Origin: Flavobacterium ginsengisoli
GTDB taxonomy: Bacteria > Bacteroidota > Bacteroidia > Flavobacteriales > Flavobacteriaceae
Direction: 5' to 3'
NCBI RefSeq assembly: GCF_029625315.1
Contig: NZ_CP121110.1
Location: 3,977,001-4,041,000 of the forward strand
DNA length: 64,000 bases
Position numbers and translations under genes: made by a program. The notes under the pieces were generated by a model. It searched no databases and was not told the DNA's origin. It was given only the letters and a program-made list of their open reading frames with translations. Of this stretch, positions 1-9,517 are shown piece by piece (the stretch's first letter is position 1; the number at the start of each line of letters is the position of its first letter).

Positions 1-215
1 CAGGTTCTGCTAAAGTTAACCAAAAACTTTCTGAAGATAGAGCTAACGCTGTATTAAACGCTTTAGTTGAAAGAGGTGTTAACCCAGAAAACTTAGAAGC
101 TAAAGGATTTGGTTCTAGCCAACCAGTTGCAAGTAACAAAACTGCTGCAGGTAAAGCACAAAACAGAAGAACTGAAATTAGACACATTGGTTCTAAATAC
201 CAAGGTAAACTATAA
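1..215 (+). CDS. OmpA family outer-membrane protein, C-terminal end (partial)
   Basis: The 5' end lies outside the window; reading starts at base 3. The 70 visible residues match the end of an OmpA C-terminal peptidoglycan-binding domain: a run containing NQKLSEDRANAV, then GVNPENLEAKGFGSSQP, then the conserved NRRTEIRH. In this family the domain anchors the outer membrane to the peptidoglycan layer. The N-terminal part (often TSP3 repeats or a beta-barrel in Bacteroidota) cannot be seen. A hairpin terminator follows 20 bases after the stop. Confidence 0.9.
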   Translation, partial: GSAKVNQKLSEDRANAVLNALVERGVNPENLEAKGFGSSQPVASNKTAAGKAQNRRTEIRHIGSKYQGKL

Positions 216-236
216 TTAGTTTTCTAAATAAACATG

Positions 237-268
237 AAAAGCCATTCTTAATTGAATGGCTTTTTTTA
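237..268 (+). terminator. Rho-independent terminator of the OmpA gene
   Basis: Stem GCCATTC (241-247) pairs with GAATGGC (254-260) around a six-base loop, followed by a run of seven T. The start of the next gene (279) lies immediately behind it. Confidence 0.85.
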
Positions 269-278
269 TTTTTATCCT

Positions 279-3042
279 ATGGTAAATACTTCTTTTCTTC
301 AAAAAATTGCCTCTGTTGTAATTCAGGACTTTGCAGAGAAACTCTCTGAAATAACAATAATACTTCCGAATAAAAGAGCAAAAGTTTTTTTGATTGAAGC
401 TCTTAAAAAAGAGACTTCGAAGACTATTATTGCTCCAGAGATTACAAGTATTGAAGATTTTGTTCAAGATGTAGCTTCAATACGTTCAGTTGATTCGATA
501 GAGCTGTTGTTTGAGTTTTACGAAGTTTATTTATCAATTACAGAGCAGAAGCATCAGCAATCTTTTGAGCTGTTTGCAAATTGGGCAAAGACCCTTTTGC
601 AAGATTTTAATGAAATTGATCGCTATCTTTTAGATCCATCGCATGTTCTCTCTTATTTAAAAGATATTGAAGATATAAAAAGATGGGGGCTAGAAGTAGA
701 TCAAAAAACTAAACTTCTTGAAAATTATATTGATTTTTGGAAGTTACTTCCGTTGTACTACGAGTCACTGTACAGTCATTTGTTGTTTAAGTCAATTGGA
801 TATCAAGGTTTGATTTACAGAGAAGCGGTAAATAATCTCAATCATTTTTCGAACACTATTGGAAAACGTACTTTTATTTTTGCGGGTTTCAACGCTTTAA
901 ATGCAGCAGAAGAAAAAATCGTGCAACGATTTATTAGCTTTAGATCAAGCCCGAATTTATTGGGATGCTGATCAAGCTTTTCTTAATGATCCATATCATG
1001 ATGCTGGACTTTTTTTGAGACGTTTTAAAGAAAGTTGGAAGCATTATAAGTCAAATATTTTTGAATGGATTGTGGATGATTTTTCACAGTCAAAAAATAT
1101 TCAAGTTATCGGAACTCCAAAAACAATTGGGCAAGCAAAATTAGCGGGTAGTATTATCGAAAATTTAATTGATCAAAATCCAGAAGCTTCGTTAGATAAA
1201 GTTGCCGTTGTGCTTGGTGAAGAGAATTTATTGGTTCCTGTTTTGTATTCGCTTCCTTCATCTGTTGGGGCTTTAAACATTACAATGGGATATTCTGGAA
1301 AGAACAATCCGTCGCAGATTTTTGTTGCCAAATTATTTAAAATGCATACCAATGCCCTTTCTCGAAAAGGCGGCAGTTATGTTTTTTATTATAAAGATGT
1401 ACTTGATATTTTAACTCATCCGTTGGTTGAGCCTTATGCAAATGCGCATAGATTAGTAAGAATTATTAAAGAAAACAATTATACTTTTATTACTCATCAG
1501 AAAATTTTAGAACTTCATCCTGAGCCTTCGAGTTTCTTTGATTTGTTGTTTGAAAAATGGATAAATGGGTCTGTTGCGGTTTTAAAAAACATTTCTGCTT
1601 TATTAATTGCAATTAAAGATCATTTTAGTAATGATAACGAAGAAGAAAAAATTGCGAAAGCTTTTGTTTATGGAGTTTTTAAAGTAATTAATAAACTTAT
1701 AAATTACTATTCTAAACATCATCATATTGATAATATTGATACGCTTCATTCGATTTATAAGCAAATTATAGATTTGGCCGAAGTGTCTTTTGAAGGTGAA
1801 CCGTTGCGTGGTTTGCAGATTATGGGAGTTTTAGAAAGCCGTGTTTTGGACTTTGAGACTGTAATTATAACTTCTATGAATGAAGGTAAATTTCCAGCTG
1901 GAAAATCGCAGAATTCATTTATTCCTTATGATGTAAAAAGAGAGCTAGGGCTTCCAACTTTTAAAGAGAAAGATGCGATTTATACCTATCACTTTTATCA
2001 TTTATTGCAAAGGGCTAAAAATATCTATTTGATTTATAATACGGAAAATGACGGATTGGATGCAGGAGAGCGAAGCCGTTTTATAACGCAATTAGAAGTC
2101 GAAAAGAAATCACAGCATAATATTACGTTTGATATTTATAATCCGGATCTCCCAAATACGGCTTATGAGCCTATTTCTGTTCCAAAGTCTGATTTGGTGA
2201 TGGAGCGTTTGAAAGAAATTGCTGTTAATGGGTTTTCTCCGTCGGCTTTGACTAGTTATATTCGGAATCCAATTGAATTTTATTTTCAGAAGATATTAAG
2301 AATTCGTGAAGTTGAAGAAGTTGAAGAAAACATTGCGTTGAATACTTTAGGGACTATTATTCATGAGACTTTAAAAGCATTGTATGAACCTTTTATTGGG
2401 AAGTTTATTTCTGAGAATGATCTTTCAAATTGCTTTAAGTTGCTGGATGACGAAGTTCTTAAGCAATTTAAGTTGGTTTATAAAGAAGGAGAAATCAAGA
2501 AAGGACGTAATCTTCTGGCTTTTGAAGTGGCAAAAAGAAACGTCTCTAATTTCTTGAAAATGGAATTAGAATCGGTTAAAAATAATGAAGCGATTCAGAT
2601 TGTCGCTTTAGAACAAACTTTTGAACGTGAGTTTGTCCATCCAAAATTGCCATTTCCTGTTTTAATTAAAGGAAATGTCGACCGTATAGAGCGTCGAGAT
2701 GGCAAAATTCGAATTATTGATTATAAGACTGGAAAAGTAGAAAAGGCTAGCGTTGTGTTGAAAACTTGGAACGGATTGACGCAGGAGATTAAAAACGATA
2801 AAATTATTCAGGTTTTGGCTTATGCTTTCATGTTTGAGAAAGAAGCGGGCGGACTTCCGATAGAAGTTGGAATTATTTCATTCAAAAACCTCAAATCGGG
2901 ATTTTTGCCTTTTGGCTTTAAAGAAGAAAAAGATCTAGATGTCATAGTGACGCCTCAAATCTTAAACTCTTATCTGGAAGAAATAGCCAATTTGTTAGCG
3001 GAGATTTTTGATATTAATATCCCTTTTGAAGAAAAAATATAA
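279..3042 (+). CDS. PD-(D/E)XK nuclease family protein (AddB/RexB-like), one frame break
   Basis: About 920 residues, the usual size of the AddB-like helicase/nuclease-superfamily protein of Flavobacteria, expected to act in double-strand break processing. The C-terminal nuclease is clear: NTLGTIIHETLKALYEPF carries the conserved His, and IKGNVDRIERRDGKIRIIDYKTG carries the D...D-Y-K-TG catalytic core. I choose ATG 279 because earlier codons lie in the preceding terminator. Frame changes by +1 near base 927: NALNAAEEKIVQ is in one frame and DLLALDQARIYWDAD in the next, and protein continuity across the junction is obvious. This looks like a sequence error, not decay, because both halves are fully conserved. 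No partner helicase (AddA) is visible in the window. Confidence 0.85.
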
Positions 3043-3474
3043 GTCTGCTTTTTGTAAAATGCAATATTTTGAAATCAGTTAATTTTACAAGTTATTTTTT
3101 TGATGTAATTGGTTTATTTTGAGTGGTGTTCCTTTTTGTGTGCTTTTTTTAATGAGGCGATAAACAAAAGTGGAAGTTGATATTTGTTTATTATGTTTAA
3201 ATTTCTTTAAAATCAAAAAACTAGAAAGTGGTATTTTGAAAGAAAGAGTGTTTTTGGGGATAAGGTGGATAATTTTTTAATCAATTAAGACGTAAGTTTT
3301 TTGAGCGATTTTTTATTGATTTGTCTTTAAAAAGGAATGGAATTCCAACGAATCAAATTAAAGAAAATTCTTATTGAAAAGATATGGTTATTGCCGCTTG
3401 AAATAAACGAAGTATAATATGAAATACAGTCGCTTTCAAAATTTTAAATGCAGTTAAGTCGCATATAACCAATG
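3043..3474. other. Intergenic stretch, no gene seen
   Basis: About 430 bases of very AT-rich sequence between the nuclease gene and a bidirectional hairpin. I see no convincing ORF, RNA gene or promoter with a downstream gene; it separates a plus-strand from a minus-strand gene. Confidence 0.5.
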
Positions 3475-3513
3475 AAAAAGCCGAATTTGTTTCAAACAAA
3501 TTCGGCTTTTTTT
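3475..3513. terminator. Bidirectional terminator hairpin
   Basis: Near-perfect inverted repeat: AAGCCGAATTTGTTTC against AAACAAATTCGGCTT, flanked by A-run and T-run on opposite sides. It lies 8 bases after the stop of the minus-strand small gene and can end transcription from both sides. Confidence 0.85.
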
Positions 3514-3520
3514 GATGCTT

Positions 3521-3664
3521 TTAGCTGAATATTTTTTTGAAGAAACCTTTCTTAGATTTTTCTTCAGAAGTCGTGTTGTTAATGTGTCCGTTTTCAATAC
3601 GAAATCTTCTAAACTTCTCCAGTTTTACATTTAAATCAAAGCGTAATTCGTCAACAGTTTTCAT
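3521..3664 (-). CDS. Small conserved hypothetical protein
   Basis: Forty-seven residues starting MKTVDELRFDLNVKLEKF and ending in a lysine/phenylalanine-rich tail (SKKGFFKKIFS). I take the internal ATG at 3664 since the upstream in-frame extension looks like leader. The sequence is charged, with no signal peptide or membrane segment. No function is recognised. A strong hairpin follows directly. Confidence 0.6.
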   Translation of the reverse strand: MKTVDELRFDLNVKLEKFRRFRIENGHINNTTSEEKSKKGFFKKIFS

Positions 3665-3955
3665 TTTGATAAATTTTTTTTGCAAAGCTATATAAAAACT
3701 TTTGTCAAATGCAACAATCTGCAAATGTTAATTTTAGAAATGAGTTTTGTTAAGTAAAATGTTACGTTTTTAGTATTATTTACTTTTTATGTTAAGATTT
3801 TTTGCAGATTTTTTGCAAAAAAACAACATTAATTAAGTGATAAATAAAAGTGCGTCAGTACGTTATACTGCATCTTTTTTTAACAAGTGTTTAGCTTACA
3901 ATTACTAATATTAAAATATCTTTGGCGCTTCCAAAAACATGACAAATAAAAGAAT

Positions 3956-4277
3956 ATGATTGATTTACAAACACTAGTAGAAGAGACTGGCGCAGAGTCT
4001 GGACTGAGTTTTAATATTGATGGCGTCTTAAACGAGTCTGTTAATTTAGAATATGACGGGAATGTTGCAAGCAATGATCGGAATGATTTTAAAGATGTGC
4101 CTTGAAATGTCTGAAGACGTTAACAATGGAGATCTTAAGCAGGTTATGATTAAAAATAACGACGGAATTGTTGTAGCAAGCAAAAATCAAGATGATAATT
4201 GCATCGCGTTGCTTTCTAAAGATTTAAGTAAAATGGGATTATTGCTAAGAAAAATGGATTCTATTTTTAACAACTAA
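3956..4277 (+). CDS. Roadblock/LC7-like protein, one frame break
   Basis: The gene starts MIDLQTLVEETGAESGLSF and after a one-base break continues MIGMILKMCLEMSEDVNNGD, LKQVMIKNNDGIVVASKNQ and ALLSKDLSKMGLLLRKMD, about 106 residues in all. The second half has the beta-strand/helix order of roadblock/LC7 domains, which in bacteria often partner small GTPases or regulators. The break is at 4067-4072, where GCAAGC stands in place of GCAGC; restoring it gives NVAAMIGMILK. It is followed 26 bases later by a second protein of the same type, so the two probably act as a pair. Family assignment is inference from pattern. Confidence 0.6.
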
Positions 4278-4303
4278 TTTAAAAACCAAATATTTTAATA
4301 CAC

Positions 4304-4678
4304 ATGTCAGATTTTTTACAAAATTTTCAAAACGATTTAAAAGAAAATATTAACGGATTTATTGCTGTTTCGGTTACAGAAGTTGAAACAGGAATGTCTT
4401 ATTGCTCTCTAACAGTAAAATCTGATTTTGATCCAGAATTGGCTTCTGCATATAATTTAGAAGTTGTAAAAGCTAAATTAAATGCGCTTAGAGCCTTAGG
4501 ATTAAATCAAAAAATTAATGATATTTTAATTACACTTACAGATCAGATTCACATTATTGATGTTTCTGAAGATGGAAGATACTTTATCTACTTAGCAGTA
4601 GATTCTACTAAAGCAAATCTTGGTTTAACAAGAGCGACTTTATCTAAATACAAGAAAGACATTACTTCAAAGTTATAA
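4304..4678 (+). CDS. Roadblock/LC7-like protein
   Basis: One hundred and twenty-four residues. The stretches GFIAVSVTEVETGMSYCSL, NDILITLTDQIHIIDVSEDG and YFIYLAVDSTKANLGLTRA follow the roadblock fold order: strand, long helix, two strands, helix. No signal peptide. It lies downstream of the preceding roadblock-like gene in the same direction and ends at a terminator, so the two form a short operon. No GTPase partner (MglA-like) is present in the window, so the role is unknown. Confidence 0.65.
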   Translation: MSDFLQNFQNDLKENINGFIAVSVTEVETGMSYCSLTVKSDFDPELASAYNLEVVKAKLNALRALGLNQKINDILITLTDQIHIIDVSEDGRYFIYLAVDSTKANLGLTRATLSKYKKDITSKL

Positions 4679-4702
4679 CGATATTTTGCCCCCAAGAATG
4701 AG

Positions 4703-4745
4703 AAAAAGGCTATTTCAACCCTAGGTTAGAAATGGCCTTTTTTGA
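4703..4745. terminator. Bidirectional terminator hairpin
   Basis: AAGGCTATTTC pairs with GAAATGGCCTT (one G-T pair) around a 12-base loop, flanked by A and T runs. It sits between the convergent roadblock operon and the hydrolase gene. Confidence 0.8.
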
Positions 4746-4763
4746 ATTTTAATGTTTGGTTTT

Positions 4764-5570
4764 TTATTCAAAGAAATGTTGTAAAACTGTTTTCAATTCT
4801 TCTTTGTTTTCAATCTGGCTCATGTGGCCATCTTCAAAAGAAACTAATTCTGCAGTTGTGTCTTCAATTTGAGAAATGGTTTCGTTGTAATTTAAAACAG
4901 GATCTTTTTTTCCAAGAATCAATAAAACAGGGAAACGTTTTTCTTTTAAAAGCCATTCTCTGTCTTTTCTTATTTTCATTCCTTCCAAAGAAGCGACAAT
5001 TCCCTGTAACGGAGTTTTAAGCGCTTGTTCTTTTACTTTTTCAATTTGTTCGGCTAATCTTGTTCTGTTATTTTCGCTAAATAAATTGGCAATTGCCAAA
5101 CTTACAAAACTTATATAATTTTGTTTTACGGCTTTTATGGCTCTTGTTCGGTTTAATTTTTTTTCGGCGCTATCTTCTCTAGAAGTTGAATTTAGCAAAA
5201 CTAATTTTTGAATTTTCTTTGGATATAATTCGGCGAAAGCCAAACCAACATAACCACCCATCGAATGTCCAACAATTGTAGCTTTTTCAATTTTCAGATT
5301 TTCCAAAACTTCATTTATTGCATTGGCATTATCTTCCATTTCGTGAACGTAACCTAATGGCTCAGATTCACCATGACCTAATAAATCGATTGTAATGACA
5401 CGATATTTTTCTGAGAAAAAATCAATATAATCTTTCCACATTTTTTTGTTTTCCAGAAAGCCGTGAAGAAAAACTATTGTGTTTCCAGTTCCAGAATCTG
5501 AGTATGATATTTTAGTGTTTTTATATAAAAGAGTTTTCAAAATGAAAGATTTTTTTGTTCTGAGGCACAA
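4764..5570 (-). CDS. Alpha/beta hydrolase
   Basis: About 257-268 residues with the complete alpha/beta-hydrolase pattern: oxyanion HG in IVFLHGF, nucleophile elbow GHSMGG (Ser), acid in LILGKKDPVLNY and His in FEDGHMSQIE. No signal peptide, so cytoplasmic. The start is uncertain: the first ATG (5570) gives a short unconserved leader, while a TTG about 33 bases further in gives LKTLLYKNTKISYSDSG, the usual N terminus of this type. Substrate cannot be inferred. Confidence 0.85.
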   Translation of the reverse strand: MCLRTKKSFILKTLLYKNTKISYSDSGTGNTIVFLHGFLENKKMWKDYIDFFSEKYRVITIDLLGHGESEPLGYVHEMEDNANAINEVLENLKIEKATIVGHSMGGYVGLAFAELYPKKIQKLVLLNSTSREDSAEKKLNRTRAIKAVKQNYISFVSLAIANLFSENNRTRLAEQIEKVKEQALKTPLQGIVASLEGMKIRKDREWLLKEKRFPVLLILGKKDPVLNYNETISQIEDTTAELVSFEDGHMSQIENKEELKTVLQHFFE

Positions 5571-5673
5571 AGTTAAGAAAGCTGAACTAAAATATCGTGA
5601 TGTCTTGATTTAATTGGGAAATCTTTAAAATAGCTATAAATTTATTTATAACATTACGGTTTTGAAATAAGAA

Positions 5674-5704
5674 AAAAATGGCTTTCAGAAATGAAAGCCA
5701 TTCT
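5674..5704 (-). terminator. Terminator of the TIGR00266 gene
   Basis: On the minus strand ATGGCTTTCA and TGAAAGCCAT form a 10-bp perfect stem with a four-base loop, followed by a run of T. It starts 4 bases after the gene's stop codon. Confidence 0.85.
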
Positions 5705-5707
5705 AAA

Positions 5708-6511
5708 TTAAAATCTATTATCCCCATCCAAAAGATTTCCTAATCCGCCAAGAAGACTGCCTTCCTCTCGGCTGTTTCCGCCTGATCTTGGTGCCGAGGC
5801 AATAATACGATCAGCCAATCTTGAGAATGGAAGTGATTGTATGTAAACAGTTCCAGGACCTTTTAAAGTGGCATAAAATAATCCCTCGCCCCCGAAAATA
5901 GAATTCTTGATGCCACCAATAAATTCAATATCATAATCTACATCTTTGGTAAAACCAATAATACAACCTGTATCTACTTTTAGAACTTCGCCATGACCCA
6001 AAACTTTTTTAGCCATTGTTCCGCCAGAATGTACAAATGCCATTCCGTCTCCTTCGATTTTCTGCATGATAAAACCTTCACCGCCAAATAAACCGCGTCC
6101 TAATTTCTGCGAGAATTCTATCCCAACAGAAACGCCTTTGGCAGCGCATAAAAACGAACTCTTTTGACAGATGAATTTGCCTTGAAATTCTGTTAAATCA
6201 ATTGGAAGAATTTTTCCAGGATATGGTGATGCAAAAGAAACTTTGCTTTTGGTGTTGCCTTGGTTTAAAAATGCTGTCATAAATAAGCTTTCGCCTGTAA
6301 GTACTCTTTTGCCTGCATTTAAAAGTTTTCCAAACAAACCTGATCCTTGTTGCTGAGAACCGTCTCCAAATATAGTTTCCATTTGAATGTTGTTTTCCAT
6401 CATCATAAAACTTCCAGCTTCGGCAATTACAATTTCCTGTGGGTCTAGTTCTATTTCAACATACTGCATTTCTTCTCCAAAAATCTGATAATCTATTTCG
6501 TGTGCTTGCAT
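5708..6511 (-). CDS. TIGR00266 / AIM24 family protein
   Basis: Two hundred and sixty-seven residues, usual family length. Recognised by EIDYQIFGEEMQYVEIELDP at the start, the IAEAGSFMMME motif, glycine-rich strands such as GGEGLFYATLKGPGTVYIQS near the end and a glycine-rich tail. The fold is a beta-sandwich of tryptophan RNA-binding attenuator-like type; cellular function is unknown in bacteria. It stands alone, with its own terminator, on the minus strand. Confidence 0.9.
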   Translation of the reverse strand: MQAHEIDYQIFGEEMQYVEIELDPQEIVIAEAGSFMMMENNIQMETIFGDGSQQQGSGLFGKLLNAGKRVLTGESLFMTAFLNQGNTKSKVSFASPYPGKILPIDLTEFQGKFICQKSSFLCAAKGVSVGIEFSQKLGRGLFGGEGFIMQKIEGDGMAFVHSGGTMAKKVLGHGEVLKVDTGCIIGFTKDVDYDIEFIGGIKNSIFGGEGLFYATLKGPGTVYIQSLPFSRLADRIIASAPRSGGNSREEGSLLGGLGNLLDGDNRF

Positions 6512-6659
6512 GATTTCTTAGTTATTTGTTTTTAAAATTAGACTTATGATCCTTTAAAACGTTACATTTTTTTATGCACTATAGCTGTTTTTAAGAACAT
6601 TAAGTAATTTTGTTATTTTAAATTAGTCTTAATTATGTGTTTAATTACTTTAAATTCTA

Positions 6660-6667
6660 TATTTTTG
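6660..6667 (+). promoter_or_regulatory. Bacteroidota -7 promoter element
   Basis: TATTTTTG matches the TAnnTTTG -7 consensus of Bacteroidota housekeeping promoters, 24 bases before the ATG at 6691. No clear TTG -33 box is visible. Confidence 0.5.
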
Positions 6668-6690
6668 CACCGTTATTATATTTTATCAGA

Positions 6691-7047
6691 ATGGCATTAG
6701 TTAGTGATTTGACCACCAAAGTATTATTTGAAACCGAAAAAGGATACAGTTACCAATGTGATTTGACCAATAGTATAATCATCAATTTTGTTGATACAGT
6801 GTCAAGTTATAAAATTCAAGATTTTTTGATTTTTCAAAGAAAGGTTAATAGTGTTGATATTCTTAACATGCTTTATGACTTGTCTGATCAGTCGGATGCA
6901 CAGCTGATTGAAACTACCAAAAGAAATTTCTCTAGAAATCTTACTATCTGCGAAATAGTGCAGTTGAGAGATTTACTTAACGGAACAAAATTTACCCTTA
7001 CATTGCATTCTATGCTTTGCAATATTGTTAATGTAGAGCTTATTTAG
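6691..7047 (+). CDS. Hypothetical protein, about 118 residues, related to the 58.7-59.5 kb pair
   Basis: Starts MALVSDLTTKVLFETEKGY; I use the ATG at 6691 because it follows the promoter element, whereas the longer ORF would begin upstream of it. No signal peptide or membrane segment. The C-terminal part (ICEIVQLRDLLNGTKFTLTL) aligns in pattern with ELKSIKDLVEGSLFKIEL of the two proteins at 58670-59479, and the N-terminal halves share a hydrophobic strand pattern, suggesting one family of duplicated half-domains. Function unknown. Confidence 0.6.
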   Translation: MALVSDLTTKVLFETEKGYSYQCDLTNSIIINFVDTVSSYKIQDFLIFQRKVNSVDILNMLYDLSDQSDAQLIETTKRNFSRNLTICEIVQLRDLLNGTKFTLTLHSMLCNIVNVELI

Positions 7048-7136
7048 ATTCTTACTTAGATTAAATCCAAATTTTCAAGCAGTTACAGATGCCTCCTTTA
7101 ATTTTTGTAATTTTACACGTATAAAAATTAAAGGTT

Positions 7137-7655
7137 ATGAAAGATTTACTAAGAACAAGTACTTCATTAGTTGAAGGAATCGAAAATATATTGAACTTAC
7201 AGGCAAAAATAGAAAGCGACGCTTCTAATAAATATTTAGCTATGGCTGCATGGTTAGATAGAAACGGTTATGCAAATACAGCATCTTACTTATACAAGCA
7301 AGCCGAAGAAGAAAGAGAGCATTTTCTAAAAGTTTTCAAATATATTACAGACATGGGAGGGATTGCAGTTACGCCATCTGTTCCAGAAGTACAGCAAGAA
7401 TTTGCTTCTTTTAGAGAAGTATTCGAAATTGCTTTACAAAACGAAATTGCAGTTACTCAAGCAATCAATAAAGTAATTGCAAAATGTAGAGCTGAAAATG
7501 ACTACGCTACAGAAGATTTTATGATGTGGTATGTAGCTGAGCAAAGAGAAGAAGAGAAAAATGCAAGAAGAGCATTAGAACTTTTCGAACTAATTAACGG
7601 AAACGAAGCTGATGGCAAATTTCAATTAGACCTTCAGATTTCAAAAATCGGATAA
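7137..7655 (+). CDS. ftnA: Ferritin (non-haem)
   Basis: One hundred and seventy-two residues of the ferritin four-helix bundle. Di-iron ligands are visible: Glu in NLQAKIESDASNKYL, the EEEREHFLK motif, and Glu in QNEIAVTQ and AEQREEEKN. It oxidises Fe(II) and stores Fe(III) in the cytoplasm. Single gene with its own terminator. Symbol by family; bacterioferritin is unlikely because no haem-binding Met is placed as expected. Confidence 0.9.
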   Translation: MKDLLRTSTSLVEGIENILNLQAKIESDASNKYLAMAAWLDRNGYANTASYLYKQAEEEREHFLKVFKYITDMGGIAVTPSVPEVQQEFASFREVFEIALQNEIAVTQAINKVIAKCRAENDYATEDFMMWYVAEQREEEKNARRALELFELINGNEADGKFQLDLQISKIG

Positions 7656-7678
7656 TTAACGGATTTATATAATAAAAG

Positions 7679-7716
7679 AAAGCCCTTAATATTTTTATTA
7701 AGGGCTTCCTTTTTGT
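7679..7716 (+). terminator. Terminator of the ferritin gene
   Basis: AGCCCTTAAT pairs with ATTAAGGGCT around a five-base loop, followed by T-rich sequence. Confidence 0.85.
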
Positions 7717-7746
7717 CTATTCATCATTAAGCTTTTAATCTGTTTA

Positions 7747-7910
7747 GGCTTCGGAGAAGCCAGATATTTATAGAAATTCTATTTATTATAGAACGATAAA
7801 GCTCCAGAGGAGCGACACATGTTTTTGACCATTCTATTATATTTCGCTCCACTGGAGCTCTTTTGCATCTGCATGATTGAATTTCTATAAATAGTTAGCC
7901 CCGTTGGGGC
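7747..7910. repeat. Nested imperfect palindromic intergenic repeat
   Basis: Several concentric inverted segments: GGCTTCGGAGAAGCC hairpin (7747-7761) and GCCCCGTTGGGGC hairpin (7898-7910) at the edges; TTTATAGAAATTC (about 7766-7779) against GAATTTCTATAAA (about 7880-7892); and AGCTCCAGAGGAGCGA (7800-7815) against TCGCTCCACTGGAGCT (7844-7859), one mismatch. The whole block folds into one large hairpin. GGAGCGACA-type blocks are common intergenic repeats in Bacteroidota. Confidence 0.75.
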
Positions 7911-7914
7911 TTAA

Positions 7915-7953
7915 TAAAAAAAGGCTGTCCGAAAATATTGGACAGCCTCTTGT
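7915..7953. terminator. Terminator of pepP (bidirectional)
   Basis: AGGCTGTCC pairs with GGACAGCCT around nine bases, with a long T run on the minus-strand side, directly after the pepP stop. Confidence 0.85.
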
Positions 7954-7957
7954 TTAT

Positions 7958-9250
7958 CTATTCATTCATCAAAGTTTCAATCTCGTCAGCTTCAAGCGGA
8001 ATGTTGCGCATCAAGTTAAAAGGTTCTCCTTTTTCCTGAACCACAACGTTATCTTCTAAACGAATTCCGAATTTTTCTGCCGGAATGTAAATTCCTGGTT
8101 CAACCGTGAAAACCATATTCGCTTTCATTGGTTCATGAAGCAATCCGTAATCATGCGTGTCAAGTCCTAAGTGGTGAGACGTTCCATGCATGAAGTATTT
8201 TTTGTAAGCAGGCCATTCTGGATTTTCGTTCTGAACATCGGCTTTGTCAATTAATCCTAAACCAAGCAATTCAGAAGTCATGATTTTACCTACTTCAACA
8301 TGATATTGTTTCCAAAGCGTTCCTGGAGTAAGCATTTTAGTAGCTTCATTTTTTACTTTTAAAACCGCATTGTAAACTGCTTTCTGGCGATCTGTAAAAC
8401 GTCCAGAAACAGGAATTGTTCTTGTCATATCGCTAGAATAGTTTGCGTATTCTGCGACAACATCAAGCAAAATTAAATCTCCTTCTTTACATTGCTGATT
8501 GTTTTCGATATAATGCAAAACATTCGCGTTGTTTCCAGAAGCGATAATTGGTGTGTAAGCAAAACCCTTAGAACGGTTTCTGATGAATTCGTGAGCCAAT
8601 TCAGCTTCGATTTCGTATTCTGTAACATTTGGTTTCACGAATCCTAATAATCTGCGGAAACCTTTTTCTGTAATATCACAAGCGTGCTGAATCAAATCGA
8701 TTTCTTCGCTTTCTTTTACAGAACGAAGTCTTTGTAAAATCGGGTTGCTTTTCGCGACATTGTGTGCTGGATAACGCTCTTTCCACCATTTTACAAAACG
8801 AGCTTCACGAGTTTCTGTTTCAACAGTCGCACGGTAATGTTCGTTGGTATTGATGTACATCGTATCGGCATACGTCATCATTTCGTTCAAAATTTTATGA
8901 AAATCCTGTAACCAATAAACCGTTCTAATTCCAGAAACCTGAAAAGCACGTTCTTTAGTCAATTTTTCGCCTTCCCAAACTGCGATATGATCGTTGGTTT
9001 CTCTCAAGAAAAGCATTTCTCTTTGGTGCTCATAAGGCGCATCTGGAAACAAAAGCAATACACTTTCTTCTTGGTCAACACCACTTAGATAAAAAATATC
9101 TCTGTGTTGAGCAAAAGGTAAAGTACTATCGGCACTAACTGGGTAAATGTCATTTGAATTGAACACGGCAACAGAATTAGGTTTCATTTCTGCCATGAAC
9201 TTTTTGCGGTTTTTTACAAAAAGACCACTGTTTATTTGATGATATTTCAT
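7958..9250 (-). CDS. pepP: Aminopeptidase P (Xaa-Pro aminopeptidase)
   Basis: Four hundred and thirty residues, full family length. N-terminal aminopeptidase P domain (about 1-130), then an M24 pita-bread domain. All five dinuclear metal ligands are visible: D263 (LLDVVAEY), D274 (SSDMTR), H355 (FMHGTSHHLG), E384 (FTVEPGIY) and E399 (IRLEDN). It removes N-terminal residues preceding proline; cytoplasmic, no signal peptide. Monocistronic: own promoter element upstream and a terminator downstream. Confidence 0.95.
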   Translation of the reverse strand: MKYHQINSGLFVKNRKKFMAEMKPNSVAVFNSNDIYPVSADSTLPFAQHRDIFYLSGVDQEESVLLLFPDAPYEHQREMLFLRETNDHIAVWEGEKLTKERAFQVSGIRTVYWLQDFHKILNEMMTYADTMYINTNEHYRATVETETREARFVKWWKERYPAHNVAKSNPILQRLRSVKESEEIDLIQHACDITEKGFRRLLGFVKPNVTEYEIEAELAHEFIRNRSKGFAYTPIIASGNNANVLHYIENNQQCKEGDLILLDVVAEYANYSSDMTRTIPVSGRFTDRQKAVYNAVLKVKNEATKMLTPGTLWKQYHVEVGKIMTSELLGLGLIDKADVQNENPEWPAYKKYFMHGTSHHLGLDTHDYGLLHEPMKANMVFTVEPGIYIPAEKFGIRLEDNVVVQEKGEPFNLMRNIPLEADEIETLMNE

Positions 9251-9278
9251 AATTATTTCATTTTTGAACTTCGAATTT

Positions 9279-9286
9279 CAAAATTA
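9279..9286 (-). promoter_or_regulatory. -7 promoter element of pepP
   Basis: On the minus strand TAATTTTG, an exact TAnnTTTG match, lies 29 bases upstream of the pepP start codon. Confidence 0.5.
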
Positions 9287-9517
9287 CTAATTTTTGATTT
9301 AGTGGCGTATAGCAGATTTATTAAAGTTTTCTTATTTGTTTTGGTTCTAATTTTTTAGCCACAGATTTTACGGATTAAATGATTTTTTTCTCATTATAAA
9401 CCATTTTTGTATTCCTGATTATCATTATAGAATTGATTGTTTAAGAATACGGTTTCCCGTAAAGAAATTATATTAGAAAGAATAATATTTGCAGTCAGTA
9501 AACTAACCTTAAAATTC

